Below, in pieces: positions 36,801-50,131 of a stretch of DNA of 64,000 nt (the stretch's first letter is position 1; every line of letters starts with the position of its first letter). A model generated the notes under the pieces. The model had not been told where the DNA came from, ran no database searches, and worked only from the letters and a program-made list of their open reading frames with translations. Origin of the DNA: Gossypium raimondii. Lineage: Eukaryota; Streptophyta; Magnoliopsida; Malvales; Malvaceae. Location of the stretch: contig NC_068576.1 in the NCBI RefSeq assembly GCF_025698545.1, positions 15,632,028 through 15,696,027 on the forward strand. The letters run 5' to 3'. A program made the translations under genes and the position numbers.

Positions 36801-38846
36801 TGTAACACCCCTAACCCATATCCTTTGCCAAAACAAGGTTACGGAGCGTTACCAGAGTTTACAGATTATATAACATACATTTCATATCATTTAGCATTCA
36901 TATTAGAAATCAATCAAAATTGATCATATTGTCCCTTATGTGAGCCCTCGAGGCCTAAAATAGACATTAGAAACATGTCGGGACTAAACTAGGTACTCAG
37001 AGAATTTTTCAGAAAATATTACAATTTTTCAAAGGTGTAGGGGACACACGCTCGTGTGGTCAGGTCCTGTGACTCACACGGTTAAGAGACACGCCCATGT
37101 CTTAGGCTGTGTAGGCATTCGAAATAAAGACACACGACTGTGTCCCAGCCCATGTCCAAACTTAGGAGATCTCTGACTTGGGTCACACGGCCAAGACACA
37201 CGCTTGTGTGCTAGGCAGTGTGAGAATTTTGTTTTGCAATTTTAAAGATGCAGGGGACACAAGCCCGTGTCTCTACCCGTGTAGACAAAAATAGACCATT
37301 TTCCAAGCCATATTTTTTACCCCAATTGTCATCAACCTAACTTACATTTTTACACAATAATAAGACATAACAAGGCATTCAAATCAAGCCAAAACCAAGT
37401 CTTCTACATAACATATCACCACATATATCTAAGTATCCATACTTACCAAATTAACCAAATACACATATATGCATATTTGTACCAAATATACTATCTCAAA
37501 AAAATCATCAATATGCCTATATGATTTCCATCATTCAACCATATCACACACACATCAAACATGTTAAGGCCATATATATACATATCAAAATGTATCAACC
37601 AGCCATTCAAATGGCTAATCACAACAAAACATTTGCATGCCATCATTGGCCAAGTTAACCTATACGTGTCATTATAACCAAAATTGATTTACTAAATATA
37701 CCGAAAAGGGCCGATGGATAGTGTGAAGTTGCTCTGACCAGCTTCCAACCAAAATGAGCTTCCGAATTACTATAAAACAGGGAAAATAAAACAGAGTAAA
37801 CATTTAATACTTAGTAAGTTTGTATAACATGAAATTTAACTTACCATTTAATCACAATTAAGGTAAGCATTCAAGGCATATTCCAACCAAATTGGCCAAA
37901 AGCCCTAACACATATCCTCATCATGTTAGCCAAGTAATCACATATAATAACCCTTAATCATGGATGAACAAGATCTTCAAGCAAGTTCCACATTCAAGGG
38001 CTTTTACGATTTTGTCCCTAGGCTCAAAAAATGAAATTCATACAATTTAATCCTTATTTCAAGCCTAGCTGACTTTCATATATAACAACAGTAGCCCATG
38101 AATTTCATAAAATTTAGAATTTTTCCATGAATTTATAATATTTTCAATTTGGTCCCTAAATCATAATTTCATCAAAATTCACTTTACAGAAGTTATTTAG
38201 CTATCAACAACCTTTCATTTTCTACCATAAAATTTCATAATTAAACTATACTCATCCATGGGAAAACCCTAACACTTTAATAGTTTTAAAATTAATACCC
38301 AAGATAGCTAGATTAAGCTATTACGATTTCGAAAACATAAAAATCATTAAAAACGGGACCAAAATACTTACGTAATTAAGCAAAATAAGCTTGCTTGAGC
38401 TCAACTCTCATGGCTAGGGTTTCCATGTTTTATTTTAGGAAAGATGATGAAAATGATATTAATTTAATTAATTATTTCATTTACCATCATTATTTTATCA
38501 TCTTTCCAAAATTAACCCTAATTCTTTATTCAATTTCTAATGATGAATAATCATCCTTATCTGCTAACTCTTCTAAATGGTCTATTTTTCATATAAGGAC
38601 TTCAAAATTTAAATTCCATAGCTATTTGATACCTTTAGCTACTAGAATTCAACTTTTGCACTTTATGCAATTTGACCCTCTTTATCAAATTAGACATGTA
38701 AACGATAAAATTTCTTAACAAAATTTTGATATGATATTTCTATCATACTGTAGACCATAAAATAATATTAAAATAAATTTTATTTCGACCTCAGATTTGT
38801 GGCCCCTAAACCACTGTTCCGATTTCACTGAAAACGGGCTGTTACA
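36801..38846 (-). mobile_element. Solo Gypsy LTR (2,046 bp) nested in another LTR
   Basis: Bounded by TGTAACACCCC...GCTGTTACA and flanked by exact CCTAG duplications (36796-36800, 38847-38851). The unoccupied site is preserved in the partner LTR near 44266-44275. It has no primer-binding site, purine tract or coding region, so it is a solo LTR left after recombination between two LTRs. It contains the CACACGG/CGTGTG motif run (37020-37300). Its minus-strand start (TGTAACAGCCCGTTTTCAGT) matches the family of the LTR fragment starting at 52994. Confidence 0.92.
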
Positions 38847-39419
38847 CCTAGCTTTTCCCTTTTTCTAATTAGACCTCAAAATTGAAATTTTTTTTTAGCT
38901 AACAAATAAATTAAGAACTTGATTATGAAACTCACATACTTAAATTACTCACTTACGACCTTATTTTCCTTTATCTGACACAACCTCCAGCTAAAAAACT
39001 CGATTCTTCTAACCCGTTCTTCAGAGTGTGACAGCTCTTCCCCTCTAAAAAGAATTTTGTCCTCGAAATTTTCCTGATGACACATCATTCGCTTAATCAC
39101 AAAACCTGTTATGTTTTCCTTTAAAACAACCACCACGCTTTCACTGCACAACTCAGATTTCTTTTTAACTTTTTAGGGTTTTTTATGAAGATCCTATTCA
39201 CTACCACGGACTGTCTTTCGGTGACTTCACTATTAGTTTCCTTTATTCTCTATGATACTCTCATTTGAAGAACTCGTAATCATAGTTCCTAATTTAATAG
39301 CCTTTATCTGGATTCTTTGCTTATTAGTTAAATTGCTAAAAATTTACAAAGGCATAGATCCTAAATCTACCAATGAGAATAAATGGATTGATTACAAGGA
39401 AAAAATACCCGCAATCTCG

Positions 39420-40614
39420 TTGATAGAATCCTAATCTTGTGACTTCCTAATAGCATACATGCGAGCTGGTCCTTCGGTCTCCACCTGAGTAGTAACGATA
39501 TGAGCAGCATCCCACAGCCCAACCGGTCCCACATTACCACCTCTACCTCTGCCACGACCTTGAGCATGCACAGGTACAGGTGCAAAACTCCGAGTCTACG
39601 AAACCTCAACTCTATTTGGACAATCCCTCACCAAGTGTTCTTTAGAGCCACACTTGAGACATCCTCTTGTCAATTTTCGGCACTCTTCAGAATGTCTACG
39701 CTCATAATGTCCACAATATGGCCATCCAAATTCTCTTGACAACCCACCAGTGCTAACCACCACACTGCTCTACTGCTTAGATTGACTTGGTATAAACTTG
39801 TGTCATGCACTCCTATCAAAACCCTAAATATCATGGCCTCTCTTAGACGGTCGTCTAGATCTTTTAGAACTATTAAAGGTTCTTTTCCCTGATTCAGTCA
39901 CCACTGAGCACGATGGCTCAGCTAAAGTTTCCTCAATAGCTTTGGATTTCTCAACCATCTCATCGAACAACTCAATATTTTAAGCTACCGAATAAACTCT
40001 AATCTCCTGATTAAGCCCAAAACAAAACCACTAGTATCAGTCTTTCTTAGTAAGTACCATCTCAAGAACATACTGGTTGAGTCACACAAATTTCGGTTCG
40101 TACTCAGCCACAGTCAAACTACCTTGAACCAGGTCTATAAATTCAAGGTTACGGGCTTCCAAGTACTGCTCACCCGTAAACTTCCTTTTAAACACTTCTA
40201 AAAAATAATCTTAAGTCAAACAGTCTGCAATAGTACCTCTCTTCAATGTATTCCACCAACGGTGGGTTACTCTGTCGAGTAGGGACATAGTACATCCCAA
40301 CTTCTCCTCGCCAATAGTGGACATGTGATCGAGGATCCTCTCCACACTTTCAAGCTAGTATTCCACTATAGTTGGATCAACTCCCTTTAATTGAATAAAT
40401 TATCGCTTATTGCCCGCAGACATTCAAGTGGCAGTCCCCGATTGGAAGGAGCAGGGTTGGCATCTACAATCCTCTGAAATACCCCAATCAGGGCTTGCAT
40501 CAGAAGGCCAACACTCTCATCTGGTACATTTACTCTATGAGGCATCACAAGAGGTGCAGAGGATGTACTATCCTCTTGAGCGTTCCCATTCACATTAACA
40601 CGTCTACGAGGCAT
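39420..40614 (-). pseudogene. Gypsy gag remnant with zinc knuckle
   Basis: The minus strand starts at 40614 with MPRRRVNVNGNAQED and VGLLMQALIGVFQRIVD, a typical N-terminus of plant Ty3/Gypsy Gag. The gene degrades through 40380-39850. It shows a clear CX2CX4HX4C zinc knuckle, CLKCGSKEHLVRDC, at about 39620-39661, and ends near 39430 with ARMYAIRKSQD, a phrase usually found at the gag-protease junction. Everything after that point is missing. Confidence 0.8.
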
Positions 40615-40885
40615 ATTGTATCTACTCTAACAAACACAATCAACCAAGAGTGTGAGTGGCGGGAAATGATCCAAGGCATGTTCCTGAAAGGAAACATTTA
40701 AATAAAGGAAATGTGTTCCCAATCCTACCCCCCAAAAAAACAATTTCATAATAACTTCAACAGAGATATTCAAGTCAAACAGTTTAAGTAATATGAAAAT
40801 CTAGGTACATGGGTTACACCCTAGTCCCGAATACTGACAAACTTAGGTCTAACTCTTAGAAAACCTAGGCTCTGATACCACCAAA

Positions 40886-43800
40886 CGTAACACCCCTCAT
40901 CTGGCCTGGTCGTCAAACCCTAGTAATAGGATGCTACAATCGCTATTGAAACTTAGGCTCCGTTTGTTTCACTGAAAATAGCTTTTGGAAAATGATTTCT
41001 GGAAAATAACTTACTTTTCTAGAAAAGCTAATATTTTCTGGTGTTTGGATGAATCTGTATAAAATATTTTCTTTTGTTTGGCAGGTTCTTTAAAAATATT
41101 TCATAAAAGTCGTTTTCAATTAAACAAACATACATTTGAGATTTTTTTATTTTTCATTTTCTAATTGAGTTTATTTTATATCTATAATTTTATATTTTAC
41201 ATTGTTTTTACATATATTAAAAATATTTTGTTAAATTTAGGTTCATTGCAACGATTATTTTTAGTTACATGACTACCAACTGAGTATTTTTATTTAAAAT
41301 TGTGACTTTAACAAAATTGACAAAAAAAAAACAACAATGTCGTAGATTTGACTTGATTTTCAAATTTGGAAAGTAGAGGACTAAATTCTTGAAAATAAAA
41401 GTATGAAACTAAATTGCAAAATTGTGAAGAGTATATTTAACATTTATACTACAAAATATTTATTATTAATATATTTATAATTGTAATAAATATTTAGTAT
41501 TAAAATATTAATATTGATTTTTCAAGTGAATAATATTATTTAAAATTATTATTTTAAAATTTACTATTAAAATAAAATTTAAATATTAAATAAATTATTA
41601 AAATAATAAATTATATTAATAATTTATTATATGACTAAATATAAATAATTAAATACGTATTTTTAATAATACTAAAAATATAACATTTCTATTAATATTT
41701 TAAATATTTTAAATATTTTAAAAATAAAAATAAAAATTATTATCAATATAATAATATTAAACTTGATTTAAGTTAATTTTTATATAAAAGTAAAATTATC
41801 TATTGAAAAGCTCTTTTCCGGAAAATGACTTACGCTTTTCAAAAAGGTAAGCCATTTTACAAGGAAAAAGGCTTATTTTTCGTTGACTTGTAAGTCATTT
41901 TCCGTTGACGAAGCTGTTTTCTGTGAAACAAACACAGGAAAATGCAGAAAATATTTTCCGTAAAACCTTTTATATGTAAATAAACGGACCCTTATACACA
42001 TGCACAGATAGCTTCAAATAAGAACAACAACTACTACATTCAATAATAAAAAAGGGCGGTCCTGACTAGTTAAACATTATACGACACTAGAAACAATTTT
42101 ATCCGTAAATAGGGTCCATTTTTTTAAAAGTCTTAAAGAAAACAATGTAGGTATCGATACAAAATAGTAGGTATTGATATATAGTAAATTAGGTATTGAT
42201 ACTGATGTAAAAATTGATACATTTTTAGCTCTCTGTCAAAATTTTTTTAAACCATTTTATCGATACTTTGGCAAGAGTATTGATATTTCAAGAAATACTC
42301 GTGGTTGGGTATCGATACAAAATTGGGTTATTGTTAATTTTTAAAAACATCCCAACCTCATGGTATCGATAATTGTGTCCTGAGTATTCAATAATGCCTT
42401 TATTCAAAGTGTTCAAAAATTATAAAACCACCTATTCAAAAGTTTATTTCCTTGCTAAGATCACTTCCTTGGCCACACCATTCACACCGAAAGTGCTACT
42501 TATCTGCAAAATTTTAATGTGAAGTGTGTGAGCTTAAACAAGCTCAGTGAATGTTCAAAATTACCACAAGCATACATAACGTCATATGTTAAGCAAGAGC
42601 ATACTACGACACATTCACATTCATATTTCATTAAATCAAAATATCATATTCATGCTACATTATCTCACATGTTTAGCTTAAGTACTTACATGCACATACA
42701 TATGACATATTTCATACATAAATCATTTAATGATAATTTGACAACTGGAGATTATGAAACGTAAAACTAGAGTCTATCACCGCACATTGGATACATAAAT
42801 TTCCATCCCACCAATGACTCAAAAACTCTAACATGTCCCATAAGTGTAGCATGTTGCTAAACACTCTCCAACATACCAGCATGTCCCAATGAATGGAGCT
42901 TAGCTCGACATTCCCTTATCTCTCCATCTATGGCATGCCAACTATATCCAACGGTTTCAAGAGATCACAAGGCAAAAATATCCACAATTACACATATTTA
43001 ATTATTGTATTAATGCACATCATCTCTATTCATATTCATCAATTTACACCACAAACTTGTACACAATGCATGCTTACTGAATTCACATTTATTTGCACTT
43101 TAAGTGCCACAACAATGCTAATTGAGCCATCACATATCAGACTACATTTGTATGCATTAAAATCAATTTATTGCATCCAAATATTCATACACATTACTTG
43201 TCATAAGAACCTCACATTCCTTAACTCGACATATATTAAGCAAAGTTTTATATCAAGGCAAAAGTATAAAGAAGGCATACACTCGGAACATAGGATAGGA
43301 GTTTAGGCAATTCCTAAGCTCCCGATTAATGCTACGGATTGTGCATACCAACAGTGACTCAAGACACTCACCAATCACGTTTCCACTTATTAGTCAAAAG
43401 CTCAAACCTAGCTTTTCCTTACCTTTCGCCTTCCTCGTAGAGGGCTCCAATGATTCTGAAACTTAACAAACATTAACCACACACTATGTAAAAACAATTA
43501 ATAGCCATAAACTCACTATAAATCAAACATTAACGTAGATTCTACCTAACTCCTCTTTAAACCAAAAATTTTGACTAGTTTAGCCAGAACTCAGATTTCT
43601 TAATTTAGACTTGTTCCTATTGCTTAAAATCGATTCCAAACACCTAGTTATTCATTTAAGAGCATATCTCAAACTTTAAACTACCCATAATTTTTAGATT
43701 TATGTTTCTGAAAATTTTCGACATTCATGAGTACTTTGAACAAAAAATCATTAAATCCTTCAAATATTTTAACGATTGATTAAAGCAAGTTTAAAAACCT

Positions 43801-44489
43801 TCTAATCTCATCAAGAAAAGTCAAAAAACACCTACAAACAACATTTCAATTGGAAAACCCAGATTTAGCCATTAAAGACCCTAATTTTGACTAAAACATG
43901 AAATTCTCTTTAAACAAATCAAACTTGATTTGAGTAGCTAGAATATATCAAAGTTTAATAAGGAAACAAAAATTTACCTCTATCAAGAAGAAGAATGAAC
44001 GAAAGTTTGATTGTCAAAAAATTCATTTGGAAATCGAATAAGGAAATTGATAATCTTTTTGGGGGTTTTCTTAAAAATTTAGGAGAGATTTTAGAGTGGG
44101 AGATGAGAAAATCGCGAAGATTAAGTCAATTAGGGAGAAAATAGGGGATTTTGGTTTAAGATAATTTGTTGTTTTGAATGATGGAAAAAGATGAGGGGAA
44201 GACGTGAGTGGCTGCTATTTGAAAGCCAATTTACAAAAATTGGGCAATTTGCCCTTTTGGTCACTCCTAACTTTTTCTTTTTTCCAATTAGGCTCGAAAT
44301 AAATTGAAATCCATTTTTTTCAAATTAGACGTCAAATTTGAATTTTGTTTTGAGCTAACAAATAAAGTAAGAACATGATTATGAAACTCACATACTTAAG
44401 TTACTCACTTACGACCCTATTTTCTATTATCTGACACAACCTCTGATTAAAAGACCTGATTCTTCTAGCCCATTCTTCAGGGTGTGACA
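40886..44489 (-). repeat. 5' LTR of the pol-less Gypsy element
   Basis: On the minus strand it runs from TGTCACACCCTGAAGAA (44489) to GGGGTGTTACG (40886), next to the primer-binding site. Its part from about 42660 onward aligns with 35244-36800 plus 38847-39033. It contains repeated GGTATCGATACAAAA-type phrases at 42140-42380. Confidence 0.8.
40956..41991. mobile_element. Harbinger-type non-autonomous DNA transposon (1,036 bp)
   Basis: Ends GGCTCCGTTTGTTTC / complementary GGGTCCGTTTATTTA are flanked by TTA on both sides (40953-40955, 41992-41994). A 3-bp TTA duplication with GGSYCCGTTTG-like ends is typical of PIF/Harbinger. Internal GGAAAATGAYTT motifs repeat in both orientations in the outer parts; the centre is AT-rich and non-coding. 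It lies inside the right LTR of the Gypsy element. Confidence 0.8.
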
Positions 44490-44689
44490 TGGATATAACA
44501 TTAAAATATTTAGGATAAGTTCTCAAATTAACATTATATGGGGAGAGTATTACTATAAGAACTTGTTAGAAACCTTTTTCAACTTTTCGTGCTATAAATG
44601 TGCTCCTACAGTAGCAATACCGTGATAAAATGTTGTTTAATTGTGATTGAATAAAATAACAAGTTATTAAATAAAGAAAAAAAACATTA

Positions 44690-46917
44690 AGTCTGTCTTA
44701 CTAGATCTACTCCATTCCCTGAAGTGAATGTAGCAATATATAACAAATTCAAAGGATATAATCGTGGACATGGTAGGTGGAACTGTAATAATCGTCAAAT
44801 GGGTAGTCATAATAATTTTTCTTACCACCAAAAGTGGAAAGTGAAGATAATGTTGAAACTGATAATAAGATTTGCGTTGGAATTCAAATGAATAGTTTCA
44901 TCCTATATTCCAACTTTTAATTATTGTGCATTTATGGTATGCTTCTATGCTTTGCTTAATTTTGCACATATATCTATACAAATTAAATATGTGTTTGTGT
45001 GTATTTTGTAAATTGATAAAATTTATTTGCAACAAATGCATGTAGCTTTGGCTTTGATTTTATTTTATTGAGACTAATGTTCTATATTTGGATGTTTCAA
45101 AGATGACATTTATAACCAACTCTAGACTTATTAATTTAGTGTTTTCTTCAATACAATTCTAGTATATTTGTTTGCATGGTTAAATCACATGTGATGGTAA
45201 ATCAAAAGTATACATTAGTATTGTTGAATCATGTGCATAGTAAACAAGAAGTTTACTAGTCCAAATATGATCATTAGTTGGCATGATTAGTTAGACCATC
45301 TTGACCAATAATGATGCAACAAGATAAGAATTTACATGAATATCTATTAAAGAACCTGGAGATTCTTCATTTATCAAGTGTTGCTTGTTCTAATTTTTTT
45401 TATTAAACCTCACTAGCAAAAGTTGATATTGAATCTTTTACATTTCTGAAAGAAATATGGGCTCATTTATCCAAGAAGTGAATATTTTGATATAATTTTG
45501 GTAGATGCATTTGCAAGTTAATTACATGTGAGTTATCACTCGCAACTTGTAGTTTATGATATTACTTATTTAATGATTTGTTTATGAACAAAACTTTCAG
45601 ATTATGCAATTGGTACAAGTCTGGCTAATGTTGGTGACTTTATTACTCATACTTTCAATGACTATTATATGCTAGATTATTAGTGCGAGTAACTTGCAAA
45701 AGCCTATTGTTTATCTGAATGAAATAGTTTAGCAAAATTAATGATTAAATGCCTTAAGTTAATAGCTAAACCATTATTGTTGAGAATTTTTTGTATATAA
45801 GGATATGATATTTTATATCAATCTACACTTGTACGCATCATGCCAATACATTTTGATAAATCCTTTTCATTACAATTGGCTTTTTAATTTTCAAATACAT
45901 CCCATTTTAGAATTTTGAATGTGTGATATATGTTTAAGTTGCTCCACCACAATGCACAAAATGGATATTCAAATAATGTTTGGAATATATACTAATTATG
46001 AATCTCTTATTATTATATGTTTTGATCGGATTGGAGATTCAATTATGATATGATTTGATGATTAGGACTTTAATTTAACAAGTTTTCCCAACATCGGGGA
46101 AAAATGGTAATAGCTAGATGAAATGATTAAATAGAATGAATTATCATTATCTAGATCCTCGTAGAAAGTAATTTGAATTAGAAATTCAAAAAGATAATTC
46201 ACTTTAGTACAACTTAACTGCCAAATGCACCTATTAACTTGATGAGAATAACCAAGTGTTACATACCAGCTAATGTTTTGATTTGAACTGAAGTTCCAGT
46301 AGGAAAAGTTACTAGACTAATTAAAGGTAATACATGCCTGAGTCATGGTTGTTTGATAGATGATAATTCTTGTAAAAGAAAAGAATAAATCTAAATGATC
46401 ATATAGTGGAGGTAGGTGCTCTTGAAGAGGCCTAAGACATAACTAATTATTAAAAATCTCAAAGGGATTCACGTACTTAAAAATGATAAAAAATGAAAAT
46501 AAAGAGATCTTGATAAGTTATGTCAATACAAGAAAATATGGAACCATGAAATAGAAATTTTTTTTACAACGATTTTGCATGCAATAGTATTATTGAGATA
46601 AAAAAGAAAATGATAGTTTTGAATAAATTTGTCAAGAAATATATATATGGAATAGATTGATCAAAATAGAAAGACGTAACTCAAGTACAATTAAATTTGT
46701 AAAGGTTTTGGACCCATAGTCTATATAGCTAAAGGCATAAAGCCAGTAAGGGTACAAATGAAGTAGTTTTACAAAAACGAAATAAGAAATGTGAAGCTTT
46801 TCGCTAAGTCCTGGCATTGATTATGAAAAGATATAATCTTATTTTGTGGTGGATGCAATAATCTTTAAATATATTATTAAACTGGTAGTTCATGAAAGAT
46901 TTAACATGCGTCTAATG
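44690..46917 (+). pseudogene. Heavily decayed Copia retrotransposon remnant
   Basis: Pieces of plus-strand protein similarity occur in Copia order over many frames and stops. A gag-like RGYNRGHGRWNCNNRQMGSH is at about 44755-44815. An integrase-like stretch lies near 45460-45800. Around 45880-46100 the linker reads KMDIQIMFGIYTNYESLIII. A reverse-transcriptase-like start is at about 46720-46830 (GIKPVRVQMK, with frameshifts). This resembles the Tork/Retrofit-type Copia polyprotein as I remember it. No LTRs are recognised. It ends exactly where the next Gypsy LTR begins (46918). Confidence 0.6.
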
Positions 46918-48428
46918 TGTAACAACCCGAAAGTCAATGGTGCTGAAAACTCTAATTTTGGGACTCCATTTTCGTAAACTAAATATTTACAAAGTTATTT
47001 TAGAAGTGAATTAAATTTTGAATAAGAAATTTTACTAAATTAGTGAATAATTTAAGTATAAGGGCTAAATTGTAAAAGTGGTTAAATTTAAAATTGCCAA
47101 AGAAGCAGTAATTAAAAGTAAGGAACAAGGATCAAGTTAGCAATTAGACCATGATCATTAATAAGGGTTGTGGACAGTGGCAAGCTATATGATTTATGGA
47201 AGGGATAAAAGGGTAATTTAATAAATAATGGTAAAATGAATTAAATCTTAACAAATAAACTTAGTGGATCGAAAGTGTCACACTCGGTTTTCACTTATGC
47301 CCCAAAATTAAAGGAAAGTTAGGAGTTATTTGAATAGAATGATAAGAAGGCAAGATTTACTGGAAATTTTAGGAATTTTGTGACTGATTGGTAAATAGTT
47401 AAGTTTCCATTCTCGTTCAGTTAAAAGAGAAATAGCTGGTCCCTTAGTGGGAGACACAATAATTATTGGTGAGTGGTTAATTGGGGCTTTGATGACCATG
47501 AGAAAAGGGTTATATATAGGGGAGAAGCCTTACTCAATAGATGAATTCTTCTCAATTTTGATTGTATTTCCTTCTCATTTGCATCATCTTCTTCGGTTGC
47601 TTCGAAGAAGGGAGAGTTAAGAAAAACGTTGTGTGGGGTGGTGATCGTGAGGTCTAAGGTCAAGAAAAATAAAATCCAATAAGTTGGTAAGCTCCTAATT
47701 CCCTCTATGTCCATAATTAGAGGAAAAAGAAGTAATAATCCCTAAAAAGCTCCTATATAGAAATTTGATTCAAGGTTTAAAGTTAGAATTCTTTTGATTT
47801 AACTGATATACGGTTGTCGTGCTTAGTGTCCAAGATGATGGAGGCTCTAGCATTTGGAAAAGCTAAGCTGGCAAGGATAAAAAAGTTTAGGTGGGTTTCT
47901 ATGCTCCATCTTTGGGTGATTGATAACATTGAACTGCTTGAATGATATGTGTCTATGTCTGTTCTGTGATGTCTGAATCCGTGGTTGCGTATGAACATGG
48001 TGAATGAGTATGTTGTGTATGCATAATGATGCGTAAGAGTGAGTATCCTTGCAAGTATGTATATTGTATGTTAATTAGTTGTGAGTTGATATATTAATGG
48101 ACGACATACTGTATGCTATAGAAATAAATACAATTAATTACGTGAAATGCATATATGTTATATAATACAGAGTAATGAGGGAGATGCCTTGACGGGGTAG
48201 ATGAAGATAGGAAAAGTTGGCGTAATAGAGAAACGAACGAATAGTTAGGGGACCTGAGGGAGTTGGGCGGCATCGTGGAATGGTTATCTACTTGGTCGCC
48301 AGAGCGACACCGTGATGACGATCTATCAACTCTATGGAGCAACACCGTGATAGTGGTTATCGATTGGTCCTTCGAGGTGACACCTCAAAAAAGGTTTACT
48401 AATTCTTCGGAGTCATAGGTGCATGGCA

Positions 48429-48616
48429 CCATAATGTGTAAGACCATAGTTGGGCTATGGTAACATATAAAGTCTACTAAGACAGTAAACATGGGACCAT
48501 AGTGTGTAAGATCATAGTTGGGCTATGGCAACATATGAAGTCCACCAGGATAGTAAACATGAGATCATAATGTGTAAGACCATAGCAGGGCTATGGCCAC
48601 ATATGAAGTTCGTAAG
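48429..48616. repeat. Tandem repeat, 68-bp unit, about 2.8 copies
   Basis: Units start at 48429, 48497 and 48565. Each contains a TGTGTAAGA.CATAG phrase and a GGGCTATGG phrase; within each unit CCATAG and CTATGG can pair as a small hairpin. It lies inside the solo LTR. Confidence 0.85.
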
Positions 48617-50131
48617 TACAAAGAACTAGGAAGCCCACCAGGGCATAAAATGGGGTAGTCATCGTATAACTTTAGTGGCAAGTAGTAAGACTGAATGATC
48701 ATAGCGTGACTGAGAAGACTAGCAAATGGGATAACAAGAGGATCCACCAAAATTCGAAGGTAGGTAGAAGTGTCTGAGAATGCGGGTAAGCTTGTTGATA
48801 AGGGGATCTGCCAAATTATGACGGTAAGAGGAATTGGTGGAAGCAGTTTTAACGTGGCTGATGTTATGAAAATGATATATTCTTCGAGGTATCTAAGTAT
48901 TCTCCACTATGAGTTCACCAATGTTTGGTGAGTAAACTAGTATTGGGTATGATAGTGAGCCGAACAAGTGGATTTTAAATCCTAAGGGTCTTCTAGTAAG
49001 AGGAAGCCAGAGACAGGTAAGTTCGCCAAGGATTTTATCAAGAGTGGGAGGTTTACCAATAATTTTCTTTGGTGGAGAGGTCACCAGGATTTATCTAAAG
49101 AAGACTGTACCTATCAGGTCTATTTGGTATGAGGAGTCTACGTGGGACTGTCCGTAGTGGAAAATCCGCCAAAGGGAAACCTGAGAAAGACATAGTCTTA
49201 GCAAAAATGTTCTGAAAAGGAAATATCCTACGGGGTTATCCTGCGGACAAGTCTGTAAGGAAAGGGTGTTCAACAAGCAGCCAAATGTCATATACGAGAC
49301 TACAAGTGAAGATGTTGAAATTGGGTTTCCTTAGGGAAGGGTCTATTCTAGGGCTAAGTCGAAGGAAGATAGTTTCCGGGGTAATAAGGTAATCATATAA
49401 TGAGTTCAATGTGAAATGAATAGATCAGGGCAAGGATCCTCCACTGAAGCCGTTACAACGTAAGTCCACTGGTAGAAGTCGAGAGTGTAAATGATTTGTG
49501 TTTGTGACTATATTTAGAGAGGCAAGCTAGGAAAGGTAATATGGATGTCTGTAAGGAAGCTTTTCTTGGTTAAATCCCAGAAGAAATGGATATTTGGAAA
49601 AGTGAATGTATGCCTAAACCATGGATTAAGTCTGCCAAATGACTGGCTCAAAGATTCCAAAGCTTGTTATGCCAACAAATCAGTAGTCTTCTTAAGATGC
49701 TCAGGGGGTTTTAAATTATGTGTTTTTCTTTTGTTCTAGAAACATAGTGCTTTTGTTCATTGATGTACAGAATCTTACTAAGTTCAATTGAAATTACGAT
49801 AGTGTTGCCTTGGATGCAGGATTAAAATTATTGGAGTCGTTGTGGGAAGGGACCAAGCCGGACACCTCCAGCCTTGTGCGAAGGGCGCGGTAGCTGTACC
49901 ATGCATATAAAGGGGCACCCTTAGTGGCCACACCTCGGGGATCAAGTGGATATATCTGTATTAAAATTTAAATTTTAAATTTTTTTAAATAGTTGTGAGA
50001 TGAATAAGGTAGAAGTTTATAATAATGTAATACTCATATGATGAGTTATAATAGAAGTTAAAAATTGAAATTTGTTACTGTCTAAGTGGGTAAATAAATC
50101 TGGTTAGAAAACTTGTCAAGTAATACGGTTT

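Larger units (their letters stand above)
35244..44489 (-). mobile_element. Gypsy element lacking pol, left LTR truncated, with two nested insertions
   Basis: The LTRs are 35244-39033 (left end missing, solo LTR nested) and 40886-44489 (Harbinger-type element nested; about 2.57 kb without it). The internal region 39034-40885 is only about 1.85 kb. On the minus strand it has the primer-binding site TGGTATCAGAGCCTAGG (40864-40880), a gag remnant, and then directly the purine-rich tract AGAGGGGAAGAGC (39034-39046) next to the left LTR. No protease, reverse transcriptase, RNase H or integrase is visible. The copy is thus a deletion derivative or a non-autonomous family member. Confidence 0.85.

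Noticed and set aside
36624..36836. Minus-strand 70-residue frame at the LTR/solo-LTR border
   Set aside because: It spans the insertion junction of the solo LTR, so it is created by the insertion.
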